DNA of 64,000 bases, taken from DUZB01 sp964407525 (GTDB taxonomy: Bacteria; Desulfobacterota; DSM-4660; Desulfatiglandales; Desulfatiglandaceae). Below, piece by piece: positions 18,429-26,798 of this stretch (positions within the stretch are counted from its first letter, which is position 1; every line of letters starts with the position of its first letter). Below the pieces are notes generated by a model. The model was not told where the DNA came from, searched no databases, and worked only from the letters and a program-made list of their open reading frames with translations. Location: assembly GCA_964407525.1 (NCBI GenBank), contig CAYOWC010000002.1, positions 1 through 64,000 on the forward strand. Direction: 5' to 3'. Position numbers and translations under genes: made by a program.

Positions 18429-18854
18429 TCATGACTTCTCTTCAAATGCCCGGATTCGCCTTCCCAATGTCTGGAGCAGTTCTATGGCAACGGAAGGATA
18501 TTTCTTGATCTCCTCACGAATATTCCATTGATCCAGAGTCAGGGCTTCCGTATCTTCTACAGCCACCACACTGGCGGTTCGGATATAATCGTCGATCAGC
18601 GCCATCTCTCCAAAATAACTGTTTGCCCCGAATGTCCTCAGGGTCTGTCTCCCAGGTCCATGAAGGTCTTTGATCACTTCAACATGTCCGGAGATTATGA
18701 TGAACAGGCGACCATCTCTGGTACCCTCCCGTATAATCACTTCATCCTTTTTGAATGAATGATGATGCGAGAGTTTCCCTATACGCTTCAGATCTCTTTT
18801 TTTCATGAGCGAAAAAAGCGAAACTCTCGATAATACATCCGGTACATCTACCAT
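18429..18854 (-). CDS. Cyclic nucleotide-binding domain protein
   Basis: This 141-residue protein is essentially one cNMP-binding beta roll of the CRP type: FKKDEVIIREGTRDGRLFIIISGHVEV early, then the phosphate-binding cassette FGEMALIDDYIRTASVVA. There is no DNA-binding domain, so it is a stand-alone sensor or regulatory subunit. The arginine of the cassette is followed by T-A-S, as in true nucleotide binders. The ATG at 18854 has GGAGGAATTGTG directly upstream. It lies 16 bases after the TtcA-like gene, in a three-gene run with it and a J-domain protein. Confidence 0.85.
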   Translation of the reverse strand: MVDVPDVLSRVSLFSLMKKRDLKRIGKLSHHHSFKKDEVIIREGTRDGRLFIIISGHVEVIKDLHGPGRQTLRTFGANSYFGEMALIDDYIRTASVVAVEDTEALTLDQWNIREEIKKYPSVAIELLQTLGRRIRAFEEKS

Positions 18855-18870
18855 CACAATTCCTCCAGGA

Positions 18871-19590
18871 TTAAAAAAGATATTCGGGTTTCGGCTTTTT
18901 GAGCGCGTGGAAAATATTTCCCTTGATTTTACGGTTGGATTTATAAAAGCCAAGAAGCATTTCCTTGATGTCCTGCCTCTTTGAGGCACCCGCCGTGGGA
19001 CAGCCCAAATCGATGTCTTCCCAGGCCATCTTTACTGCAAAACGTCGCACCAGGTCTTCGTCAATAAGATAAAGGGGCCGGATAATCGTCAACTTTCCTT
19101 CAAAAAGTTCCTGTACAGGAAGCATGGTATTCAGAGAAGCGCCGTAAAACATATTCAGAAAGAACGTCTCGATAACATCGTCCTTATGATGTCCCATAGC
19201 AATTTTATTGCACTTAAGTTCATCTGCCAGTTCAAAGAGAAGTTTTCGTCTTAGACGGGAACAGAGAAAGCAGGGGTTCTCCCGATTTTCTTCTGAGTGA
19301 GCCCTGACTCCTATGTCTGTTCGAAGCACCCTGTATTCAAAATCGTTTAAACGGAAAAAGTCTTCCATTTTTGCCGCGGAGTCCGCTCCGAATCCGGGAT
19401 CCACATGAACAGCCGTAATGGAATAATCAATAGGAATACGCCTGATTCTTTCTCTCAACAGATGAAGAAGAGACAGGCTGTCTTTTCCCCCTGAAACCGC
19501 AACCAGGACATGATCTCCATCTTCAACCATTCCCCTGTTGTGAATGGCCTTCCCCATCAGGCGCTTCATCTCTTTGTGTATAAATGCCAA
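18871..19590 (-). CDS. TtcA-like tRNA thiolation PP-loop ATPase
   Basis: This 239-residue protein has the PP-loop SGGKDS near residue 34, a CFLC pair followed by SRLRRKLLFELA near 107-120, and GHHKDDVIETFFLN near 134-147. These are the marks of the TtcA family, which binds a [4Fe-4S] cluster and thiolates cytidine 32 of tRNA. The third cluster cysteine could be the one in DLGCPTAG near 197. The protein is shorter than E. coli TtcA (311 residues) but matches the compact forms of anaerobes. It starts nine bases after the J-domain gene. Confidence 0.85.
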   Translation of the reverse strand: MAFIHKEMKRLMGKAIHNRGMVEDGDHVLVAVSGGKDSLSLLHLLRERIRRIPIDYSITAVHVDPGFGADSAAKMEDFFRLNDFEYRVLRTDIGVRAHSEENRENPCFLCSRLRRKLLFELADELKCNKIAMGHHKDDVIETFFLNMFYGASLNTMLPVQELFEGKLTIIRPLYLIDEDLVRRFAVKMAWEDIDLGCPTAGASKRQDIKEMLLGFYKSNRKIKGNIFHALKKPKPEYLF

Positions 19591-19598
19591 ACTGCACC

Positions 19599-19997
19599 CT
19601 ATTCCCTTTTCCGGTTATCTGAAACAGCCTGTCCAATTTTTTTTGAAAGATGTGCCCACAATGATAAAACAACCTCCGTACCCGTCTCGGCAAAGAGTTC
19701 CGTTCGAGACACTTTCCGGCCTTTTTCATCTTCTCTTCGAGCGGATTGGGCGGTTTTTCCTTTCGGCATTTCAGTGGAACCGGAGCCTGCTGCGCCTGAA
19801 CTAAAAAAAGCTCTCAACGTTTCATAGGCGACATTGGTTTCTTTGAGCTTTTCTTCCGCCTTTTTTTTCAGTCTCGGCTTACCGGAAAACCTGTCAGGAT
19901 GCCAGACACTCACCATATCTCTATAGGCCTGCCGAACTTCCTTTTCAGAAGCCCCTTCCCTGACGTCAAGTATTTGAAAGGATTTTTTTATGTCCAT
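19599..19997 (-). CDS. Small J-domain protein
   Basis: This 132-residue protein has an N-terminal J domain (residues 4-65): the helix II pattern KEVRQAYRDMVSVWHPDRF contains the HPD triad that stimulates DnaK. The rest is a short hydrophilic linker and a helix, with no zinc-finger or substrate-binding domain, so it is a type III/C J protein. The client is unknown. It is first in a run with the TtcA-like and cyclic-nucleotide-binding genes. The start codon is ATG with no strong ribosome-binding site. Confidence 0.82.
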   Translation of the reverse strand: MDIKKSFQILDVREGASEKEVRQAYRDMVSVWHPDRFSGKPRLKKKAEEKLKETNVAYETLRAFFSSGAAGSGSTEMPKGKTAQSARREDEKGRKVSRTELFAETGTEVVLSLWAHLSKKIGQAVSDNRKRE

Positions 19998-20086
19998 CGA
20001 GTCTGTCGTTGATCTTATCCTAATTATTTTACATCCAAGTTCACAGGGCTTTTCTCTTCTTTAACCCTGATATATGATCATATCAT

Positions 20087-20123
20087 AGAGGTTCACGAAA
20101 TGGTATAATTTATGTTGACCTCT
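20087..20123. promoter_or_regulatory. Inverted repeat around a TATAAT box in the hdrA upstream region
   Basis: AGAGGTTCAC (20087-20096) and GTTGACCTCT (20114-20123) are imperfect inverted arms; TATAAT lies between them at 20104-20109. This could be an operator over a -10 box, reading toward either the HdrA operon or the J-domain operon. The whole gap 19998-20517 (520 bases) between the divergent operons is A+T-rich and holds no gene that I can support. A TTGACA lies at 20343-20348 without a good -10. Confidence 0.25.
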
Positions 20124-20517
20124 ACCGTCCCTATTTTCCGATCCGTCCCATTCATGAATCGAAGGTCAAAATATTCGAAACATGATCCTGCTATTTACCC
20201 TCGAACATTTTTTGATCCGAAATAGAGGCATGGGAATTGAGTGAACATACAACAAATGAATTCCCTGTCCTATTTTCTCACAATTTTAATGCTCTCAAGC
20301 TCACAATCCACTCAAAATCGCTCTAAAACCCGTTATTTTCCTTGACACCCAAAGCGTGGTTATGGCATGAAAAATATTTTACAAGATAGGTATGTGGAAC
20401 AAGGCTGATCGTTTTTTCCGGTGCTTCATTTTTTTCAGGCCTTTATTTATGGCGAGCATGGTTTTATAATTAGGAAAAATTTCAGGTTATCAAACGCTCA
20501 ATACGCAGGAGACAAAG

Positions 20518-23256
20518 ATGATGAGTAAAGAAAAACCAAGCGGTCCTGTATTAATTCTGGGAGGAGGGATTTCCGGAATTCAGGCGGCCCTGAGTATAGC
20601 CGAGGCGGGCTATGGGGTTTATCTACTGGAACGTTCCAGCACACTGGGAGGGATGATCCCCAATTTACACAGGATCTATCCGCTCTGCACCTGTTGCAAG
20701 TTGAATCCAAAAATCGCAGCCTGTGAACAACATCCGAATATTCGCGTTCTACTGAACGCAACCCTTGAAGAAATCAAAGGGAAGCCCGGCGATTTCACGA
20801 TTTCCGTTGTCCAGGACGGCGCCGACGAAAAACTTGCAGCCGGAGCGGTTGTGCTGGCAGCCGGTGTTGAAGCATTCGACCCCTCTTCCATGGACTTGTA
20901 TGGGTACGGCAAATTTCCCAACGTGCTGACAAGCGTCGAATACGAACAGAGCCAGAAACCGATTGGCCCTCTTGCTGGAGCCATTCAAAGGCCTTCCGAT
21001 GGAAAGACTCCGAAAAAGATCGCCTGGCTTCAGTGCGTCGGATCCCGCGATATAAATCGATGCGATGCTTCCTACTGTTCTTCCGTATGCTGCATGTATG
21101 CCCTCAAAGAGGCCGTCACCACAAAAGACGTGGATGAAGACATCGATACAACCATCTTCTATATGGACATGAGAACACACGGCAAAGGCTATGAAGAATA
21201 CCTGAACAGTGCCGTTGAAAGGGATGTTCGCCTCGTAAGAAGCAGGATTCATACCATCGATTGCGTGGAGGGATCAGACGATCTTCTCATCACCTATCGG
21301 GGTGAAAATGGGGAGCTCCAAAAAGAAACGTTTGATATGGTAGTTCTCTCCGTGGGTCTGCGCCCATCCAAGCAAGCCATTGAAACCGCCGAAAAGATAG
21401 GGCTAAACCTGAGTCCAGGCCAATTTGTGGGCTCGGAGGCGTTTCAACCTGTATCCACTAATCTGCCTGGAATTTTTGTATGCGGTGGCCTGAGCGGGCC
21501 TCTCGATATTGGGCAGTCCATTACCCAGGCAACCGCAACCCTCGCAGAAGTTGGTTCTATCCTCGAAGCAGAAGCCTTTGCACCAGCCAGAGAATATCCC
21601 GTACCGGTGGAAAACACAGAGGATCCAAAAGCCCTTCTCTGCTACCACCTCTGCCCGGGAATGGATGGAAATCTGGGCGATGAAATGGCAGCTTATGCAA
21701 AACAACTCCCCGGCATTGCCGCAACGAAAGCCCTCGATGGGGATATCCTCACATCCCTGACGAGCAGCTTGAAAGAAACAGGCGCCAACAGGGTAGTTTT
21801 TGCAAGCTGTTCACCGAATATACACCAGGGTCTCATCGAAGAAGCCCTGAGATTGTCCGGCCTCAATCCATATTTATACGAAACCGTCGATCTGAGGGTT
21901 CTTGATCTGGAATCTCCCGGAATGCAACTCAAAGACAGAATGAGAATGGGAGCTGCCCGTGTCATGCTTCTGGCCCCCACGGCTCTGAAAACCCTTCCTG
22001 TTTTAAAAAGTGCTTTGGTCGTCGGAGCCGGGGTCTCCGGCATGGAATCGGCACTGGCGCTTTCACGAAAAGGGTATCCGGTACACCTCATTGAGAAAGA
22101 GAATGAATTGGGCGGGCATAGCCGTCACCTAAAGTCCACTTGGGACGGGGCCGACGTACAGGCGTATCTCAAAGAACTGACTGCTTCCGTTGAGCAGGAC
22201 AAACAGATCACGGTAATGACCCAAACCACTGTCACGCGCAACGAGGGGTCCGCAGGTTCCTTTCAGACGGTTTTGGACCAGGCAGGAAAGCAAACCCATA
22301 TTTCTCACGGCACTACTATCCTAAGCACAGGTGGGAGTCCTTTACAGACCGATGAATACCTCTACGGAACAAATCCAAACGTGTATCTGTGGTCTGAACT
22401 TAACAGCAAGTTGGTGGACACGCCTACTTTCTTCGAAAAAGGCAGTTCCGGCGTTTTTATTCAATGTGTGGGTTCGAGGGATTCCGACCGTCCTTACTGC
22501 AGTAATTTCTGCTGTTCTTCAGCAGTCAGAGCGGCTCTCGATATAAAGGCCGTGAACCCGGATATGGATCTATATATACTTTACAGGGATATGAGGACCT
22601 TCGGGGAGAGAGAAGATATCTACCGGGAAGCAAGGGAAAAAGGGATCATCTTTATCCGCTACGATTTGGAAAACAAACCGCAGGTGGAGAAATCAGAGAA
22701 TGGCGCCGGCGTAAAAGTGACCGTTTATGAGCCTGTCCTTGAAAGACCGGTGGCCATTGAAGCAGATTTCCTTTCTCTTCAGTCTGCCATTACGGCCCCA
22801 GGCAATGAAGAATTGTCATCCCTTTTCAATGTAAAGCTGGATTCCAACGGATTTCTCGCCGAGTCCCCTGAGAAAATGCGACCGATGGATACAACTATTG
22901 AGGGAATTTTCATGGCAGGCCTTGCAGCCTATCCGAAAGATCTGGGAGAAACCATTACGCAAGGCAAGGCGGCCGCTGCCAGGGCCATGGAGATATTGCA
23001 GAAGGATACTATTGAAGTGGGTGGACTGGTTGCTGAAGTCATGCCTGACATGTGCGCCGTCTGCTGCACGTGCGTGAGAACATGCCCTTTCAACGTGCCG
23101 CATATCAACCGTGAGACAGGGGCGGCCTTTATTGACCCCAGCCTTTGCCGGGGATGCGGTATGTGTGTTGCGGAATGTCCTGGAAAGGCCATTGTCATGT
23201 TCACATGCAGTGATCAGATGTTGACAGAAGCCCCTTCTGTTCTTCTCGGAAATTAA
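20518..23256 (+). CDS. hdrA: Tandem HdrA-like FAD/iron-sulfur protein
   Basis: This 912-residue protein carries two HdrA-type FAD units. The first (about 10-350) has GGGISGIQAA, the inserted cluster region CTCCKLNP (57-63) and CVGSRD...YCSSVCCMYA, but lacks the HdrA N-terminal domain. Residues about 365-490 are such a domain (LCYHLCPG..., FASCSPNIHQGL), followed by a second FAD unit (GAGVSGMESALALSRKG; CVGSRD...YCSNFCCSS) without the inserted cluster, then a two-cluster ferredoxin tail (846-888). HdrA is the flavin subunit of electron-bifurcating heterodisulfide-reductase-like complexes. Here it heads an operon with MvhD, MetV and MetF, so it probably links ferredoxin or NAD(P)H to methylene-tetrahydrofolate reduction. 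HdrB and HdrC are absent. Confidence 0.9.
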   Translation: MMSKEKPSGPVLILGGGISGIQAALSIAEAGYGVYLLERSSTLGGMIPNLHRIYPLCTCCKLNPKIAACEQHPNIRVLLNATLEEIKGKPGDFTISVVQDGADEKLAAGAVVLAAGVEAFDPSSMDLYGYGKFPNVLTSVEYEQSQKPIGPLAGAIQRPSDGKTPKKIAWLQCVGSRDINRCDASYCSSVCCMYALKEAVTTKDVDEDIDTTIFYMDMRTHGKGYEEYLNSAVERDVRLVRSRIHTIDCVEGSDDLLITYRGENGELQKETFDMVVLSVGLRPSKQAIETAEKIGLNLSPGQFVGSEAFQPVSTNLPGIFVCGGLSGPLDIGQSITQATATLAEVGSILEAEAFAPAREYPVPVENTEDPKALLCYHLCPGMDGNLGDEMAAYAKQLPGIAATKALDGDILTSLTSSLKETGANRVVFASCSPNIHQGLIEEALRLSGLNPYLYETVDLRVLDLESPGMQLKDRMRMGAARVMLLAPTALKTLPVLKSALVVGAGVSGMESALALSRKGYPVHLIEKENELGGHSRHLKSTWDGADVQAYLKELTASVEQDKQITVMTQTTVTRNEGSAGSFQTVLDQAGKQTHISHGTTILSTGGSPLQTDEYLYGTNPNVYLWSELNSKLVDTPTFFEKGSSGVFIQCVGSRDSDRPYCSNFCCSSAVRAALDIKAVNPDMDLYILYRDMRTFGEREDIYREAREKGIIFIRYDLENKPQVEKSENGAGVKVTVYEPVLERPVAIEADFLSLQSAITAPGNEELSSLFNVKLDSNGFLAESPEKMRPMDTTIEGIFMAGLAAYPKDLGETITQGKAAAARAMEILQKDTIEVGGLVAEVMPDMCAVCCTCVRTCPFNVPHINRETGAAFIDPSLCRGCGMCVAECPGKAIVMFTCSDQMLTEAPSVLLGN

Positions 23257-23321
23257 GTCAAGAGATTACGGGTTGCCGCGCAATACCGCGGCAATCGTCC
23301 ATGGGTAAAGGAGATGGGAAT

Positions 23322-23723
23322 ATGAGCAATTCCAAACCTCAGATTGTTGCCTTTTGCTGCTCGAATTGTGCGTCATCCGCAGCAAACGTAGCACAAGGTA
23401 TGAAAAAAGTATTGCCTGAAAATGTAAAAGTCATTCAGGTTCCGTGTACAGGACGAATAGAGATCCTCCACCTTTTGAAACCTTTTGAAGAAGGTGCAGA
23501 CGGTGTTTACGTGGCAGGCTGTCAGGGAGACAGTTGCCAGTATATGGAAGGAATCAGCAAGGCCTCCAAGAGAGTGGCCCACGTAAAAAAAGTCCTTCAG
23601 GAGATTGATATTGACCCTGAACGGATAGAGGTTTTTGAACTTTCCGCAAGCAGAGGTGGAAGGTTTGTTGATGTGGCATATGAAATGACGGAAAGGCTTG
23701 AAGCATTAGGGCCGATCTTGTAA
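23322..23723 (+). CDS. mvhD: MvhD-like iron-sulfur electron-transfer subunit
   Basis: This 133-residue protein of the MvhD family has cysteines in AFCCSNCASSAAN near residues 11-15, VPCTGR near 45 and AGCQGDSCQY near 73-80, ligands for a [2Fe-2S] cluster. MvhD passes electrons between an oxidoreductase module and HdrA. I chose the ATG at 23322, preceded by GGAGATGGGAAT. It lies between hdrA and metV as in acetogen and sulfate-reducer operons; no hydrogenase is nearby, so its partner here should be the MetFV unit or an unseen dehydrogenase. Confidence 0.88.
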   Translation: MSNSKPQIVAFCCSNCASSAANVAQGMKKVLPENVKVIQVPCTGRIEILHLLKPFEEGADGVYVAGCQGDSCQYMEGISKASKRVAHVKKVLQEIDIDPERIEVFELSASRGGRFVDVAYEMTERLEALGPIL

Positions 23724-23758
23724 GCGAAAAACTTTAGACGTCCTGCGAGGTATAGGCA

Positions 23759-24427
23759 ATGATTGTTGCAGAACCAAAACCAGTCAAAGAAATACTTGAA
23801 ATGGTTCAGGATTCAAAAAAAGTCCTGACTATAGGGTGCAAAGGTTGCGTCACCGTATGTAACGTGGGCGGCGCAAAGGAAGTTGGGGTTCTTGCATCTA
23901 CCATTAGAATAGCCAGGAAGAAACTTGGAATCCCCATTGAAGTAGATGAATTTCTCCTGGAAAGACAGTGCGACCCCGAATATATTGACGAAGTAAAAGA
24001 AATCATAGGACAGTACGATTCGGTCATATCCATAGCCTGCGGCGTTGGTCCACAATTCCTCTCGGAAAGATATCCTGAGACACGGATATTTCCAGGAGTG
24101 AATACGCAATTTATGGGAGGCGCCGTGGAACACGGCGTCTGGTCCGAGAGATGTGCCGGATGCGGACAGTGCGTAATACATCTCTTTGGCGGAGTCTGTC
24201 CCATAGCCAGATGCTCCAAGAGCCTTCTGAATGGACCGTGCGGTGGATCTGATCATGGAAAATGCGAGATCTCTAAAGACGTGGACTGCGTTTGGGATAT
24301 TATCGTGAGAAAGATGATGGAACAGGACCGCATGGATGAACTCCTTGAGTTTAAACCACCAAAGAGCTGGACAACCGCCAGGGATGGCGGGCCGAGAAAA
24401 ATGATCAGGGAGGAACTGGTAAAATGA
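23759..24427 (+). CDS. metV: MetV, zinc/iron-sulfur subunit of methylene-THF reductase
   Basis: This 222-residue protein matches the MetV family (methylene-tetrahydrofolate reductase C-terminal-type domain). Visible features are IGCKGCVTVCNVGG near 26-39, CAGCGQCVIHLFGGVCPIARC near 137-157 and NGPCGG near 162, giving many cluster ligands. MetV partners MetF in anaerobes using the Wood-Ljungdahl pathway. The stop overlaps the metF start by four bases (ATGA), so the two are made together. GAGGTATAGGCA precedes the start. Confidence 0.9.
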   Translation: MIVAEPKPVKEILEMVQDSKKVLTIGCKGCVTVCNVGGAKEVGVLASTIRIARKKLGIPIEVDEFLLERQCDPEYIDEVKEIIGQYDSVISIACGVGPQFLSERYPETRIFPGVNTQFMGGAVEHGVWSERCAGCGQCVIHLFGGVCPIARCSKSLLNGPCGGSDHGKCEISKDVDCVWDIIVRKMMEQDRMDELLEFKPPKSWTTARDGGPRKMIREELVK

Positions 24428-25356
24428 GCGAATACAAATCAGGAAGTAATCTGGAAAAGGTATTAAAGGCCGGACATTTCGCTTTTACCGGTGAGTGCGG
24501 ACCCCCGACGGGCGCCAACGTGGAACACCTGCGGGAAAAGGCCGGTCACCTGAAAGGCTGTGTGGATGCGGTCAATGTCACGGACAATCAGACCGCTGTA
24601 GTACGTATGTCGAGCTGGGCTGCTTCCCTTATTCTCCTGCAGGATGGAATTGAACCCAACTTTCAGATGGTATGTCGCGATCGTAATCGTCTGGCCATTC
24701 AGAGCGATATCCTGGGCGTATCTTCTCACGGTATACGAAATATGCTCTGCCTCTCAGGAGACCATCAAAAATTTGGAAATCATCCCGAAGCAAAGAATGT
24801 CTTTGACATTGATTCCACGCAGTTGATTTATACGGTCAAGACGATGCGGGATGAAGGAAAATTCCTAAACGGTCAGGATGTGGACGTACCGCCCAAACTT
24901 TTTATCGGTGCTGCTTCCAATCCCTTTGCAGAACCGTTTGATTTTCGCGTTCACCGCCTGGCAAAAAAGATAGCTGCCGGAGCTGATTTCATCCAGACCC
25001 AGTGTATCTACAACATGGATAGATTCAGACGTTTCATGAAAATGGCAGTGGATATGGGCCTCCATGAAAAATGCTACATTCTCGCAGGGGTCACCCCCAT
25101 GAAGAGCGTGGGTATGGCAAGGTATATGGGCAAATCCGTGCCGGGAATGGATGTTCCCGATTCCCTTATCAAACGTTTGAAGGGCGCCGGCAAAGGGAAA
25201 GTTGCAGAAGAAGGTATTAAATATGCCCTTGAACAGATAGAGGAATTCAGGGAAATGGAAGGCGTAGCTGGTGTGCATCTCATGGCTATCGAATGGGAAC
25301 ACAAGGTCCCGGAGATCGCAGAAAGGGCTGGAATGCTACCAAGACCTGTCGTCTAG
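24424..25356 (+). CDS. metF: Methylenetetrahydrofolate reductase
   Basis: This 310-residue flavin TIM-barrel enzyme interconverts 5,10-methylene- and 5-methyl-tetrahydrofolate. Landmarks are TGECGPPTGAN near the N-terminus (catalytic acid region), VNVTDNQTAVVRMSS, LCLSGDH and ADFIQTQCIYNMDRF. It lacks the NAD(P)H-specific C-terminal extension of eukaryotic enzymes, as usual in bacteria. With hdrA, mvhD and metV it forms an operon like the Moorella MetFV-Hdr-MvhD complex, where methylene-THF reduction is tied to electron bifurcation or confurcation. A terminator-like hairpin follows at 25389. Confidence 0.95.
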   Translation: MSEYKSGSNLEKVLKAGHFAFTGECGPPTGANVEHLREKAGHLKGCVDAVNVTDNQTAVVRMSSWAASLILLQDGIEPNFQMVCRDRNRLAIQSDILGVSSHGIRNMLCLSGDHQKFGNHPEAKNVFDIDSTQLIYTVKTMRDEGKFLNGQDVDVPPKLFIGAASNPFAEPFDFRVHRLAKKIAAGADFIQTQCIYNMDRFRRFMKMAVDMGLHEKCYILAGVTPMKSVGMARYMGKSVPGMDVPDSLIKRLKGAGKGKVAEEGIKYALEQIEEFREMEGVAGVHLMAIEWEHKVPEIAERAGMLPRPVV

Positions 25357-25388
25357 TCTGGCAACCATTCAAGTGTGACAGAACCCCC

Positions 25389-25437
25389 AGAGCGCATCCT
25401 CATGAAAGTTTTTCCAGAGAATGCGCTCTTTTCTTTC
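25389..25437 (+). terminator. Terminator-like hairpin after metF
   Basis: AGAGCGCAT (25389-25397) pairs perfectly with ATGCGCTCT (25421-25429), followed by a T-rich run TTTTCTTTC. The loop of 23 bases is long for an intrinsic terminator. It lies 33 bases after metF and just before the lipoprotein gene's Shine-Dalgarno, so it may end the Hdr-Met transcript. Confidence 0.5.
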
Positions 25438-25456
25438 GATAAAAGGAGGTACGTCG

Positions 25457-25996
25457 ATGAAGAGAATTCTATGCCTTGCTTTAATTCTCGTTGCTTCCAT
25501 TTTTATGGGCTGCGCCACAACAACGAAAGAATGGGTAAGCAACCCGGTATCCCGAACCGCGGAAAACGACATTTTCAAGGCCCAACTGGAACCCGGAAAA
25601 GAAGGTAAGAGAACATTTGTTTCTTTTCGTTTGATTCTAGTCAATAAAACAGGCGACCCGGTGAAAATTGACTGGAACCAGACCAGATACCTCCTCAACG
25701 GCAAACCAAACGGCCGTTTTTGGTTTAAAGGTATCGACCCGAGAACAATCAAAGACAACATCCCTCCCGATATTATTCCAGGAGGAAGTCGCTTTGAAAA
25801 ACTAATCTTTCCCGTGAAACTGGTTGCCTTCGCTCCTATTCAAGACGATACGCTGAGGGATGGAGGTCCAGGCATATATCCGGGTCCCATGCCCCAGGGA
25901 GAAAACGGCATTTACCTTGTTGTCACTCAAAATGGTAAAATGATAACGGAGAAGCTTGTGTTCACCATAGTGCCTGAAAACATGGGAGCCTCATGA
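25457..25996 (+). CDS. Putative lipoprotein of unknown function
   Basis: This 179-residue protein has a lipoprotein signal peptide: basic start, hydrophobic core and lipobox FMGC with Cys19. The mature part has a beta-rich look (FVSFRLILVNKTGDPVKIDWNQTRYLLNG), like small periplasmic beta-sandwich lipoproteins, but I do not recognise the family. The ATG at 25457 has an excellent Shine-Dalgarno (AAAGGAGG). It stands alone between the Hdr-Met operon and the HU gene. Confidence 0.78.
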   Translation: MKRILCLALILVASIFMGCATTTKEWVSNPVSRTAENDIFKAQLEPGKEGKRTFVSFRLILVNKTGDPVKIDWNQTRYLLNGKPNGRFWFKGIDPRTIKDNIPPDIIPGGSRFEKLIFPVKLVAFAPIQDDTLRDGGPGIYPGPMPQGENGIYLVVTQNGKMITEKLVFTIVPENMGAS

Positions 25997-26209
25997 ACGC
26001 CAATACTTGATTTCCATCCATACGGTTACAGTGATAATATAGGTGGATGGCACTATCTGCCCGCAAAACTAGATATTTGCCCCATATTCGACTTCAAAAA
26101 GAGTTTTTCCTTGACCTTTGCAGGTTTCAAGGCTATTCCATTCCGCCAAGGGTTTGCTAAATTTAGGCATTCCTATTAACCACATTATCTTAATCTTAGG
26201 AGGAGAGAG

Positions 26210-26485
26210 ATGAAAAAAGAGGAATTAGTAACATTTGTTGCAGAAAAAGCGGACATTACAAAGAAGGCGGCCAATGATGCGGTCAATGCGGTATTTGAAG
26301 GCATAACTTCTTCGTTAGAAAAAGGCGATGCCATATCCATAACGGGTTTTGGAAGTTTTAAAGTCGTAGAACGCGCAGCCCGCGAAGGCCGGAATCCAAG
26401 CACCGGAGAAAAAATCCAGATTAAGGCGTCTAAAGGCGTCAAATTTTCCGTTGGCGCCGGACTGAAAAAGAGCGTCGCAAAATAG
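26210..26485 (+). CDS. HU-family DNA-binding protein
   Basis: This 91-residue histone-like protein has the usual helical N-terminal half (KKEELVTFVAEKADITKKAA), then GDAISITGFGSFKVVERAAREGRNPSTGE, where the DNA-binding arm carries the RNPSTG tip. It forms dimers that bend and compact DNA. AGGAGGAGAGAG precedes the ATG. The 210-base gap upstream holds no other gene. It differs from IHF subunits in lacking their specific tail, so HU is the better call. Confidence 0.95.
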   Translation: MKKEELVTFVAEKADITKKAANDAVNAVFEGITSSLEKGDAISITGFGSFKVVERAAREGRNPSTGEKIQIKASKGVKFSVGAGLKKSVAK

Positions 26486-26615
26486 ATGTCTGAAACTATC
26501 TCGCATTTCAGGTGCCGTTACATAGTCGAGTCACCGGATGTTCCAACCGTATCTCCCTTTCCGTATGTTTTCTTTATGCATTTTTTTCCTGGCTAAACAC
26601 GCCCTTTATTCAACT

Positions 26616-26650
26616 CTTCCGGCCGGACGATGATCACTCCGGCCAGGAAG
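26616..26650 (+). terminator. Strong hairpin downstream of the HU gene
   Basis: CTTCC-GGCCGGA (26616-26627) pairs with TCCGGCC-A-GGAAG (26638-26650), twelve pairs with one bulged A and a ten-base loop. There is no good T-run after it, so it may be a pausing or processing structure rather than a classic terminator. The gap 26486-26798 has no supported gene. Confidence 0.4.
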
Positions 26651-26798
26651 ATTGTTGTCTGAAAATGGTCTCTTTTCATTTTCCGGAGGAAAAGATATTG
26701 CTGTCCTGGCCTCTTGACTCATTTGATTTAACGTACTACATTATAGATTGTTTAGAGAATGTTTGGGGGGGTTCCTTTAAACCTATTCGCAAGGGGGA

